A stretch of 20,219 nucleotides of DNA from Magnetococcales bacterium (GCA_015229045.1 JADGCJ010000053.1:1-20219), one strand, 5' to 3'; counted from the stretch's first letter, positions 1-8,792 are shown. Program-made: numbers and translations. Notes: a model not told the origin generated them from the sequence alone.

Positions 1-510
1 GGTGTCGGGTCCACTTCATGCGCAACATCCTGGCCTGTGTCGCCAAGACCCACGCCGACATGGTAGCCGCAGCCGTCCGTACCGCCTTCGCCCAGGAGGA
101 CCTGGAAGCCGCCAGAAGGCAGTGGCGCTCCGTGGCCGACTCCCTACGGGAGAAGTTCAAGGAGGCCGCCCACCTCATGGACGAGGCCGAAGATGATGTC
201 CTGGCCTTCATGGGCTTTCCCAGGAAACTGCGGCGCCAAATTCACTCCACCAACACCATCGAGCGGCTCAACCGGGAGATCAAACGCCGCACCAACGTGG
301 TAGGCATATTCCCCAACGAGGAGTCCATTATCCGCCTGGCCGGGGCCGTCCTGATGGAGATCAACGACGACTGGTCCGTCTCCAGGCGCTACATGAGCCT
401 GGACGCTATCCAGGAAGCCATGAACGGGAACAGTAACGAAATGCCCATGCTGGAGGCAGCCTAAGCAGCCCATGGAGAGACCACAAGATTTACACCACTT
501 GACGGGACAT
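1..510 (+). mobile_element. 3' part of an IS256-family insertion sequence
   Basis: The window opens inside an IS256-type transposase whose stop codon is at 464. About 45 bp of non-coding sequence follow, including TTTACACCACTTGACGGGAC, which resembles the terminal inverted repeats of this family. The exact right end cannot be fixed because the left end lies outside the window. It is placed near 505-514, immediately before the first CRISPR repeat at 515. The element therefore occupies the place where the leader of the array should be. Confidence 0.75.
3..464 (+). CDS. IS256-family (mutator-type) transposase, C-terminal part
   Basis: The frame is already open at position 3, reading CRVHFMRNIL, so the gene is truncated by the window edge and the ATG at 18 is internal. 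The product is a DDE transposase that excises and inserts its own element. Visible family hallmarks are CRVHFMRN, the block FPRKLRRQIHSTNTIERLNR containing the catalytic Glu region (STNTIERLNREIKRRT), and the late GIFPNEESIIRLAGAVLME. About 153 C-terminal residues are present, against roughly 400 for a full protein. The reading frame is intact in this part, so the IS may be recent and complete upstream. It points towards the CRISPR array and ends 50 bp before it. Confidence 0.9.
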   Translation, partial: CRVHFMRNILACVAKTHADMVAAAVRTAFAQEDLEAARRQWRSVADSLREKFKEAAHLMDEAEDDVLAFMGFPRKLRRQIHSTNTIERLNREIKRRTNVVGIFPNEESIIRLAGAVLMEINDDWSVSRRYMSLDAIQEAMNGNSNEMPMLEAA

Positions 511-514
511 GATC

Positions 515-3500
515 GTCGCCCCCCGTGCGGGGGCGCGGATTGAAACCATTGTGGTCCTGAATGCCTCGGGCGAGGCCCGAGTCGCCCCCCGTGCGGGGGC
601 GCGGATTGAAACATGTCGACGCCAGTGATATGTCCCAGCCATGTGGCGGTCGCCCCCCGTGCGGGGGCGCGGATTGAAACCGGCAACAAGCCCAGCGCCG
701 CGTTGCGCTGCCTATGTCGCCCCCCGTGCGGGGGCGCGGATTGAAACGTCGATCAGTAATACACTACCAGGCTCTGCTGGTGTCGCCCCCCGTGCGGGGG
801 CGCGGATTGAAACTTTCGAAAGGTGATGCCATGACCTAGGTGTTGCGTCGCCCCCCGTGCGGGGGCGCGGATTGAAACTTCTGATGGACCATGAAAAATT
901 GACGAAAAAATAGTCGCCCCCCGTGCGGGGGCGCGGATTGAAACATCGATGACGCCATTAGATTGGTGCAAGGCATCAAGTCGCCCCCCGTGCGGGGGCG
1001 CGGATTGAAACAAAGCATAACTAAGTATGGTGAGGGAAGAAAAACAGTCGCCCCCCGTGCGGGGGCGCGGATTGAAACACTGATATATGTTGATACAACA
1101 TCCATCGCATGTGTCGCCCCCCGTGCGGGGGCGCGGATTGAAACAAAATTGATGGTATACCCAATAAATCAGCCGGTTGTCGCCCCCCGTGCGGGGGCGC
1201 GGATTGAAACCGTCCAGGCCCGGATTGTGAAATTATGGACAGCGTCGCCCCCCGTGCGGGGGCGCGGATTGAAACGCAAAAAAAATGCTTGCATCGTTGA
1301 AGGATGCACAGTCGCCCCCCGTGCGGGGGCGCGGATTGAAACCCTTGCTTGGAATTGGGGAAAGGTACCAATTGAGTCGCCCCCCGTGCGGGGGCGCGGA
1401 TTGAAACTTATGACGTTGGATGATGATGTGCCCGTTGATCAGTGTCGCCCCCCGTGCGGGGGCGCGGATTGAAACGACGCATCACTAGATAGAGGGATCG
1501 AGGAAACAGGTCGCCCCCCGTGCGGGGGCGCGGATTGAAACAAATATCTCAACACTCACAATATTGATCCTTTGTGTCGCCCCCCGTGCGGGGGCGCGGA
1601 TTGAAACGTCGCGTTGTCAGTCCCGATCAACCAACGTGTGTGTCGCCCCCCGTGCGGGGGCGCGGATTGAAACTGCTGCATCTGTGATTGGTGTTTTGGA
1701 TGATTACGTCGCCCCCCGTGCGGGGGCGCGGATTGAAACATCGATTAGTAATACACTACCAGGCTCTGCTGGGTCGCCCCCCGTGCGGGGGCGCGGATTG
1801 AAACTCCTAACTTGCCGGGTCCGTATACAATGCCGACCGTCGCCCCCCGTGCGGGGGCGCGGATTGAAACTCTAATGCCCGACCAGCCTCATTTGTCGCA
1901 TCAAGTCGCCCCCCGTGCGGGGGCGCGGATTGAAACTGTTAACTTGTCAGTCCCGATCAACCATGGACCAGTCGCCCCCCGTGCGGGGGCGCGGATTGAA
2001 ACGCCATTGTCACTAAGAACATCCCCTCTGGGGATAGTCGCCCCCCGTGCGGGGGCGCGGATTGAAACATTTTTAAATACTATTTACATTTGCCCGGCAA
2101 TCGTCGCCCCCCGTGCGGGGGCGCGGATTGAAACCGCGTGAAACCTCCTTGTCGGATAGTGTGGCTGTCGTCGCCCCCCGTGCGGGGGCGCGGATTGAAA
2201 CTTATACAGACGCTTCATACAGTTCATTTAACCTTGTCGCCCCCCGTGCGGGGGCGCGGATTGAAACGGAGTAAGTTACATGATTGCTATCACCCCAAAA
2301 GTCGCCCCCCGTGCGGGGGCGCGGATTGAAACCGGAAAACCCCCGCCTTTGGGGCGGCTCCAGCCCGTCGCCCCCCGTGCGGGGGCGCGGATTGAAACGC
2401 CATATAATTCATCGCGGCCTTCATAATCGCGCCGTCGCCCCCCGTGCGGGGGCGCAGATTGAAACGACATTGCAACAACTTGGGCATCAACAGCTTGGAC
2501 GTCGCCCCCCGTGCGGGGGCGCGGATTGAAACACAAGATCCTGCATTTGCATCACCTAGGTCATGGTCGCCCCCCGTGCGGGGGCGCGGATTGAAACTTC
2601 CTGTTCCCTGCCGGAGTGGGTATCTCCCTGGGTCGCCCCCCGTGCGGGGGCGCGGATTGAAACGCGAAGCATAGTGTTAATCACTGCATCTGTTGCAGTC
2701 GCCCCCCGTGCGGGGGCGCGGATTGAAACTGATCGAAACATGCAACCACCGCCTCCATCCCGCGTCGCCCCCCGTGCGGGGGCGCGGATTGAAGCATGTC
2801 ATTGTCTCCGCTAACTTGTCAGTCCCGATCGTCGCCCCCCGTGCGGGGGCGCGGATTGAAACTTCATGGGCCTTCAGAAAAGGTCTATGTCAAAATGTCG
2901 CCCCCCGTGCGGGGGCGCGGATTGAAACTGCGGACGGCCACCAAAGCCGCCACCGCCGGGGTTGTCGCCCCCCGTGCGGGGGCGCGGATTGAAACGCGCC
3001 CTGAAGACTGACGTACAGAGGACCGGCAAAGTCGCCCCCCGTGCGGGGGCGCGGATTGAAACTTGACGTGCGGTTGGATGGCCTCGATCCGGAGGGGTCG
3101 CCCCCCGTGCGGGGGCGCGGATTGAAACAGCCCGGCCTCTCTCTCCTCGGGCGAAAGCGGCGGTCGCCCCCCGTGCGGGGGCGCGGATTGAAACTTGGTC
3201 CCGATCACAAGCCCCTGTTCAATCCTGCGTCGCCCCCCGTGCGGGGGCGCGGATTGAAACACTCCCCCCCATCGCCCGACCAGGTAGGCCGTGCGTCGCC
3301 CCCCGTGCGGGGGCGCGGATTGAAACCCGCTGGACTTGGCGGTCACCAGGGCTATCGCCAGGTCGCCCCCCGTGCGGGGGCGCGGATTGAAACTCTTCCT
3401 CCTGGTGGCCAACGTCGCCAATTGGATCGTCGCCCCCCGTGCGGGGGCGCGGATTGAAACAGGCTCTGAAGCCGTCACCAGTCTGGCCCCGTGGAGTCGC

Positions 3501-5160
3501 CCCCCGTGCGGGGGCGCGGATTGAAACGTCGATTTGGATGGTCCACTGGAGGGCGACTCAGGTCGCCCCCCGTGCGGGGGCGCGGATTGAAACATTGGGT
3601 ATACCCTCAATTGAAAAGGGGCGGACAAGTCGCCCCCCGTGCGGGGGCGCGGATTGAAACATCCAGGCACAAGAGCGTATCGTTATGCTGTGCCGGTCGC
3701 CCCCCGTGCGGGGGCGCGGATTGAAACCCGTGGACGGCAGTGCCGGCCACGACCTCCACCGGTCGCCCCCCGTGCGGGGGCGCGGATTGAAACTTGCCGC
3801 GACAGGCCATCAATCTCCAGCCAACTGGTCGCCCCCCGTGCGGGGGCGCGGATTGAAACGCCTCGGTCCGCCGTCCGCCGAGGCCATTACCCGCGTCGCC
3901 CCCCGTGCGGGGGCGCGGATTGAAACATCTCCTTCTTTTTCTCAAGGACCACGGCAGTGGTCGCCCCCCGTGCGGGGGCGCGGATTGAAACGCAGTCGAT
4001 CACCAGGGGGGTCTGACGCGCTGCGTCGCCCCCCGTGCGGGGGCGCGGATTGAAACGTCACCTACGCCGGCGGCCTTGTGCCGGGCGCCGGTCGCCCCCC
4101 GTGCGGGGGCGCGGATTGAAACGGATCGACGGGTCGTACTGGGGGGACGTTGAGGGAGGTCGCCCCCCGTGCGGGGGCGCGGATTGAAACTGCTGTTCGG
4201 AGTCGAAGGCCTCGTGACCGTCGCGCGTCGCCCCCCGTGTGGGGGCGCGGATTGAAACTGGAGCTCCTGTACCACCTGAACGGGAACAAACCGTCGCCCC
4301 CCGTGCGGGGGCGCGGATTGAAACATGACCTCCGGGTCGGTCATCTGCCGGTAGCGGCGTCGCCCCCCGTGCGGGGGCGCGGATTGAGACCGGCAACGCG
4401 ATCCCGGCGGCGGCCAACCCGATCGTCGCCCCCCGTGCGGGGGCGCGGATTGAAACGGGTCAGTCTGGGAGGGTGCCATGGTTCTCGGTGTCGCCCCCCG
4501 TGCGGGGGCGCGGATTGAAACAGTTGATACCAATATCGATCCCATAAACGGATCGGTCGCCCCCCGTGCGGGGGCGCGGATTGAAACCGGCCGGGAGTGG
4601 ATTGTGAAGTTGTTGAAGATTGTCGCCCCCCGTGCGGGGGCGCGGATTGAAACTGGCCGCTCTCCGATACAGGAGATGCGAAGAGTCGTCGCCCCCCGTG
4701 CGGGGGCGCGGATTGAAACTCGAAAAATCCGAGCTGAATGGCCATGATCGTCAGTCGCCCCCCGTGCGAGGGCGCGGATTGAAACCTGGTCTCCCGAGAC
4801 CAGGTCAGCGCCTCGATCACGTCGCCCCCCGTGCGGGGGCGCGGATTGAAACCAGCACGCTCCGAGAAGACACGAACACGTCCCCAGTCGCCCCCCGTGC
4901 GGGGGCGCGGATTGAAACCGAAACATCCGGATAATCCTCCTCTCGGAAGAGAGGTCGCCCCCCGTGCGGGGGCGCGGATTGAAACTCGGTGAGAGCGTCA
5001 AAAGCCCCGGGAAGGCCTTGTCGCCCCCCGTGCGGGGGCGCGGATTGAAACCGAGTCAACGTGCAATCGGCCTACATGGCCGGGCGGTCGCCCCCCGTGC
5101 GGGGGCGCGGATTGAAACCGCAGACGCCGGATCTATTGCGCATGGAACCGACTGTCGCCC
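515..5160 (+). CRISPR. CRISPR array, type I-C-like, 70 full repeats and one truncated repeat
   Basis: A 32-bp repeat begins GTCGCCCCCC, has the centre GTGCGGGGGC and ends GCGGATTGAAAC. It recurs every 65-68 bp from 515 to 5118, giving 70 complete copies and spacers of 33-36 bp. The G/C palindrome CCCCC-GTGC-GGGGG and the ATTGAAAC 3' end are typical of type I-C repeats, whose crRNA is processed by Cas5d/Cas5c. The ATTGAAAC handle implies transcription left to right with the leader on the left. Only five copies deviate, each by one base: repeats 30 (2434), 35 (2764), 57 (4227), 59 (4359) and 65 (4754). Copies 1-29 are identical. After repeat 70 (5087-5118) there is a normal 35-bp spacer, then only GTCGCCC (5154-5160) before IS66 sequence. 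No leader-like AT-rich stretch and no cas gene lies within the window. Repeat type is recognised from memory, not by a search. Confidence 0.97.
5154..5160 (+). repeat. Truncated 71st CRISPR repeat at the IS66 junction
   Basis: The seven bases GTCGCCC sit exactly one spacer length (35 bp) after repeat 70, in the phase expected for repeat 71. They match the first seven bases of the repeat and then change to IS66 transposase sequence. The phase match makes coincidence unlikely, although seven bases alone is short. Confidence 0.65.
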
Positions 5161-5844
5161 AGATAGGCGACGTAGGCATCGGTTTGCAGGAGCCCTTTGA
5201 AGCCGTCCAACACTCGTTTGGGGAGTTCCTCCGACCGGGTAGGATCGTATTCGAAGAGGATCGCCGGCCCTTGCGCCGTAACCCCGCGTTGAACCAGCAT
5301 CCAGGATTTTGAAGTCGCCTCTTTCCCCGGCTCCTTCAGAACCTGAACCGGCGTTTCATCCGTCTGGACCAGGCCGCACTCCAGGATGGCGTCGCACTCC
5401 GCAAACCCGCTCGGATTCGGGAAGCTCGTGAATCATCCCGATGCGGGACAGCCAGGCGGGAAGCGGCTTACGGTCGCGCTTGCGACGCGGCTTGTCCGAA
5501 TTGGCGTCCGCCGGCGTTTCATCGGATTCACCTTCCGGTTCAGCGGCGGTGCTGTCCAGGTGCTCGGCTTCGTCGAACAGACCGAGAACCATCTGGCCGG
5601 GAATTACCTTCTCGCTAGAACGACCGAACCGCTTGGCCAATAGAATACTCACCTGCCCCTGGAGAAACTCGGCGTGGAGCCGGAAGCGTTCCTTTTCCGC
5701 TTCCAGAACATTTTTCTCGGAGAGCAGGAAGGAGACCATCTTCGGCAGTTCAGCGGGGTCTTCGCAAGATCGGGAAGGGTCGTATCCAGTGGCGATTTCA
5801 TGGATGAATTCTACCGTAAAACAGTCGCAACCACCAGGAAACAC
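5161..5844 (-). pseudogene. IS66 transposase TnpC, internally deleted and truncated
   Basis: The N-terminal half is readable as DPAELPKMVSFLLSEKNVLE, then LLAKRFGRSSEK, then LPAWLSRIGMIHELPESERVC, which is the usual IS66 leader region before its zinc-finger segment. At about 5395 the frame jumps to AILECGLVQTDETPVQVL, part of the catalytic DDE domain with its first Asp. This removes roughly 150 codons. The catalytic segment runs through EYDPTRSEELPKRVLDGF and QTDAYVAY and then stops at the CRISPR repeat stub, so the C-terminal half is absent. A second frameshift near 5775 probably separates the original start (MKSPLDTTLPDLA, ATG at 5801) from the rest. It cannot make an active transposase. 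Confidence 0.85.
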
Positions 5845-6192
5845 ATAAATATTTCATGGAGTTATGGGTCTTCATGCGGGCGATGTCATAGCCGTCGAGC
5901 AGCCAGTTGAGTTCCTGTCCGGTCAACCGCACGGCAGGAGTTCCGCCGGGACGCAACCAGTGGAAACGTTCCTCTTCCATTCGCTTTTGCCATAGGCAGA
6001 AGCCGTTGCGCTCCCAGTAGAGGATTCGGACCCAATCGCGCCAACGGTTGCCGAAGACGAACAGTGCCGGCGACATGGGAGAGAGGCCGAACTCCATCTC
6101 AAGATGGCGGCCAACCCATCGATTCCCTTGCGGAAGTCCACCGGCTCGATGCAGAGGAAGACATCGGTCAGATCGCGAGATGGCTGCATCAT
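5798..6192 (-). pseudogene. IS66 accessory protein TnpB (Orf2), frameshifted
   Basis: Translation from the ATG at 6192 gives MMQPSRDLTDVFLCIEPVDF then RKGIDGLAAIL, the canonical start of IS66 Orf2. Near 6100 the frame shifts. The remainder continues in another frame as LSPMSPALFVFGNRWRDWVR, then ILYWERNGFCLWQKRMEEER and ends in the expected region LTGQELNWLLDGYDI. The start overlaps the tnpA stop (ATGA), as in intact IS66 elements. The role of Orf2 in transposition is accessory. One indel has inactivated it. Confidence 0.87.
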
Positions 6193-6330
6193 GGCAGGGA
6201 CGCGGCGGATTTCAAAATGGCAGACAGTGTCTCGGGATCTCCGCCGGACCACTCCACGGCGACGCCGTTGGGCAAATGGATGCGGCAGTGTCGTCGCCGC
6301 AACTGCGGTCGAAACAGCCGCCTGAGATAA
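6189..6330 (-). pseudogene. IS66 TnpA (Orf1), C-terminal remnant
   Basis: The short stretch CRIHLPNGVAVEWSGGDPET followed by LSAILKSAASLP matches the C-terminal part of IS66 Orf1, in which an LPNGV-like segment and a final LxxLL-type helix are typical. The N-terminal helix-turn-helix half is missing: upstream residues do not look like the family. It ends in a TGA that overlaps the tnpB start by one base. The assignment leans on gene order as much as on the short match. Confidence 0.7.
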
Positions 6331-6347
6331 AAATATCCTTGACCCGT

Positions 6348-6376
6348 CTTGAAAATCCGGAACCCCGTTCCCATAT
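6348..6376 (+). promoter_or_regulatory. Sigma-32 (heat-shock) type promoter of dnaK
   Basis: CTTGAAA at 6348-6354 and CCCATAT at 6370-6376 are separated by 15 bp. Both blocks and the spacing fit the RpoH consensus (CTTGAAA, 13-15 bp, CCCCATnT). It lies about 150 bp upstream of the dnaK ATG on the same strand, which is where a heat-shock promoter is expected. Confidence 0.85.
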
Positions 6377-6385
6377 CTCGCCCGA

Positions 6386-6404
6386 CAGGCTTCAATTAAG
6401 CCTG
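6386..6404 (+). promoter_or_regulatory. Perfect hairpin in the dnaK 5' UTR
   Basis: CAGGCTT and AAGCCTG form a 7-bp perfect stem with the loop CAATT, starting about 10 bp after the sigma-32 -10 element. It would lie at the very 5' end of the heat-shock transcript. Possible roles are mRNA protection or thermosensing; neither is shown by the sequence. Confidence 0.5.
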
Positions 6405-6528
6405 GTTTGTCAGCATAACCAGCTTGTTACACGCTTTCAGCATACATCTTCGGGCAATGGGCCGCCTCACCGGAGCCAGTCTGGTGAGACAAGGGCCATC
6501 GCAAACGAAAGAGAATGGGAGAACGAAA

Positions 6529-8463
6529 ATGGGCAAGGTAATCGGCATCGACCTGGGGACCACCAACTCTTGCGTTGCGGTCATCGATGGTGGCGATCCC
6601 AGGGTGATCGAAAACAGCGAAGGCGCACGCACCACCCCCTCCATGGTGGCATTCTCCAAGGACGGTGAGCGTCTCGTGGGACAAGCGGCCAAACGGCAGG
6701 CGGTGACCAATCCCACCAATACCCTGTTTGCCATCAAACGGTTGATCGGTCGCAGGTTCGAGGATCCCATGACCCGAAAGGACATGGGGCTGGTCCCTTA
6801 CAAGATCGTCAAGGCCGATAACGGCGATGCATGGGTGGAAGCCGGCGGGCGCAAAATCAGCCCCTCCGAGGTCTCGGCCATGATTCTGGCCAAGATGAAG
6901 CAGACCGCCGAAGATCACCTGGGCGAGAAGGTCACCGATGCGGTGATCACGGTCCCGGCCTACTTCAACGACGCCCAGCGCCAAGCCACCAAGGATGCGG
7001 GCAAGATCGCTGGCCTGAACGTGCTGCGCATCATCAACGAGCCCACGGCGGCCTCTCTTGCCTACGGCCTCGACAAGAAGGGAGCCCGCACTATCGCCGT
7101 CTACGACCTGGGAGGTGGCACCTTCGACATCTCCATCCTGGAGATCGGCGACGGGGTTTTCGAGGTCAAGTCCACCAACGGCGATACCTTCCTGGGCGGC
7201 GAGGACTTCGACAAAGCAATCATCGATCATCTGGCCAGCATGTTTCAGAAGGAATACGGCATCGATCTGCGCAAGGATACGATGGCCCTGCAACGGCTCA
7301 AGGAGGCGGCGGAGAAGGCCAAGATCGAGTTGTCCAACAGCACCCAGACTGAGGTGAATCTGCCCTTCATCACCGCTGATGCCTCTGGGCCGAAGCATCT
7401 CAACCTCACCCTGACCCGGGCCAAACTGGAGGAACTGGTGGACGACCTGATCCAGCGTACCCTGGAGCCATGTCGCACCGCTCTGAAGGACGCCGGCGTC
7501 ACCACTGCCCAGGTTGGCGAAGTCGTACTGGTAGGTGGTATGACTCGCATGCCCAAGGTGCAGAAGGTGGTTGCGGAATTTTTCGGCAAGGAGCCGCACA
7601 AAGGAGTCAATCCCGACGAGGTGGTGGCCGTCGGCGCCGCCATCCAGGGAGGCGTACTCAAGGGCGAGGTCAAGGACGTGCTGCTGCTGGACGTAACCCC
7701 CTTGAGCCTCGGCATCGAGACCATGGGGCAGGTGTTCACAAAACTGATCGAAAAGAACACAACGATTCCGACAAGGAGGTCGCAAGTTTTCTCAACCGCC
7801 TCGGACAATCAACCTGCCGTGACGGTAAGAGTGGCGCAGGGCGAGAGAGAAATGTTCTCCGATAACAAGTTGCTCGGACAATTCAACCTGGAGGGAATCG
7901 CCCCGGCGCCGCGCGGCATGCCCCAGATCGAGGTGACCTTCGACATCGACGCCAATGGCATAGTGCAGGTTTCGGCCAAAGACCTGGGAACCGGCAAGGA
8001 GCGCTCCATCCGTATCGAAGCCTCCGGCGGTCTGACGGAGGACGAGATCAAGAAGATGGTACGTGACGCCGAAGCCAATGCCGCCTCCGACACCAGGAAG
8101 CGCCGGCTCATCGACGCCCGCAACCAGGCCGACAGCCTGGTCTACACTACCGAAAAGAGCCTCAGGGAAAATGGCGATAAGGTGCATGAGTCGGTCAGGG
8201 AATCCATCGAGGCCGCCGTGACTGATCTGAAGAGATCGATGGAAGGCGACAACACGGAAGCCATCTTGGCAAAAATTCAGGCGCTGACCGAGGTTTCCAT
8301 GAAGCTGGGCGAAGCGATCTACAAACAGAACACCGCCAACAAGGGTGCCGCCAACAACGGGTCATGCGGAACCGGCTCCTGTTCGACCGCGAATTGCCAG
8401 GGCGATGTGGTGGACGCCGAATATGAGGAGGTCAGGCCCGGTCCCGGTTCCAAGGCCGCCTGA
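6529..8463 (+). CDS. dnaK: Chaperone DnaK (Hsp70)
   Basis: ATP-dependent cytosolic Hsp70 that binds exposed hydrophobic peptides with DnaJ and GrpE partners. The 644-residue product shows the ATPase signatures [13 protein letters not shown] near residue 5, [12 protein letters not shown] near 191 and [14 protein letters not shown] near 334. The linker and substrate domain follow ([33 protein letters not shown]). The frame is open from 6424, but MGKVIGID at 6529 is the family N-terminus and has a GGGAGA ribosome site. The tail is odd: before the usual [10 protein letters not shown] end there is a Cys/Gly stretch [16 protein letters not shown]. Neither grpE nor dnaJ is adjacent in the window. 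Transcription is probably driven by the sigma-32 promoter at 6348. Confidence 0.98.
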   Translation: MGKVIGIDLGTTNSCVAVIDGGDPRVIENSEGARTTPSMVAFSKDGERLVGQAAKRQAVTNPTNTLFAIKRLIGRRFEDPMTRKDMGLVPYKIVKADNGDAWVEAGGRKISPSEVSAMILAKMKQTAEDHLGEKVTDAVITVPAYFNDAQRQATKDAGKIAGLNVLRIINEPTAASLAYGLDKKGARTIAVYDLGGGTFDISILEIGDGVFEVKSTNGDTFLGGEDFDKAIIDHLASMFQKEYGIDLRKDTMALQRLKEAAEKAKIELSNSTQTEVNLPFITADASGPKHLNLTLTRAKLEELVDDLIQRTLEPCRTALKDAGVTTAQVGEVVLVGGMTRMPKVQKVVAEFFGKEPHKGVNPDEVVAVGAAIQGGVLKGEVKDVLLLDVTPLSLGIETMGQVFTKLIEKNTTIPTRRSQVFSTASDNQPAVTVRVAQGEREMFSDNKLLGQFNLEGIAPAPRGMPQIEVTFDIDANGIVQVSAKDLGTGKERSIRIEASGGLTEDEIKKMVRDAEANAASDTRKRRLIDARNQADSLVYTTEKSLRENGDKVHESVRESIEAAVTDLKRSMEGDNTEAILAKIQALTEVSMKLGEAIYKQNTANKGAANNGSCGTGSCSTANCQGDVVDAEYEEVRPGPGSKAA

Positions 8464-8768
8464 CGCGCTTCGTGAAGGTCCGTGAGTTTTCCCCCTTCCC
8501 AGCGTTTGGGAAGGGGGAATCGCTTGCCAAGAAATTCGCATGCCCTTCTGCGACTGTAAATGAGCCTGTCGCAGAATGCGCATCCCCTCCGAGCGTTCCC
8601 AACCCCCGCTGCCATCCGACCAGTGGTCGTTGCCACAGGCGGGAGGTCCATTCGTTTCACCAGTTGACCCTGATTATCAACCAGTTCCGGGTACATACCG
8701 GCAATCCGCACAGACACGCCGTCAATCCGCTCAGGCCGCCTCACGAAAAGGTGGACAAGCGAAAATGG
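8464..8768. other. Spacer between dnaK and the XRE-ImmA pair
   Basis: It holds the hairpin at 8489-8519. Read on the minus strand, about 8560-8790 encodes a protein-like stretch (PERIDGVSVRIAGMYPELVD then NQGQLVKRMD) that runs antisense into dnaK and has no convincing start, so it may be a gene relic. I do not recognise its family. Nothing else is supported. Confidence 0.4.
8489..8519 (+). terminator. Probable terminator hairpin after dnaK
   Basis: TTCCCCCTTCCCA and TGGGAAGGGGGAA form a 13-bp perfect stem with a 5-nt loop, 25 bp after the dnaK stop. There is no T-run after it on the plus strand, so it may act as an mRNA-stabilising or weak terminator hairpin. Confidence 0.55.
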
Positions 8769-8792
8769 AACGTTTAATATTTCATAAACGTT
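8769..8792. promoter_or_regulatory. Palindromic candidate operator of the XRE repressor
   Basis: AACGTTTA and TAAACGTT are perfect 8-bp inverted arms separated by 8 bp (ATATTTCA), ending 32 bp before the ATG of the XRE gene. AT-rich dyads of this size next to the regulator's own start are typical autorepression sites of XRE proteins. A single related half-site, AATGTTTA, occurs at 9926-9933 before umuD. Confidence 0.55.

Larger units (their letters stand above)
5161..6330 (-). mobile_element. Decayed IS66-family element
   Basis: Three gene remnants in the order tnpA, tnpB, tnpC on the minus strand are the standard IS66 set. tnpA lacks its N-terminus, tnpB is frameshifted, and tnpC is frameshifted, internally deleted and cut off at the CRISPR array. 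I saw no terminal inverted repeats. The element is an immobile relic lying between the array trailer and the dnaK promoter. Confidence 0.88.

Noticed and set aside
465..514. CRISPR leader in the 50 bp before repeat 1
   Set aside because: The stretch is not AT-rich and resembles an IS256 terminal sequence instead.
5119..5153. IS66 sequence extending up to repeat 70
   Set aside because: The 35 bases have exact spacer length and do not continue the transposase protein, which reaches a stop within them; a final spacer fits better.
641..5200. Many open frames through the array encoding repeated [21 protein letters not shown] or [10 protein letters not shown] peptides
   Set aside because: These are translations of the CRISPR repeat in different frames; the 32-bp period breaks any single frame and the spacers are unrelated.
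6427..7785. A 452-codon open frame antisense to dnaK
   Set aside because: Mirror frame of a highly conserved GC-rich gene with no ribosome site or recognisable domain.
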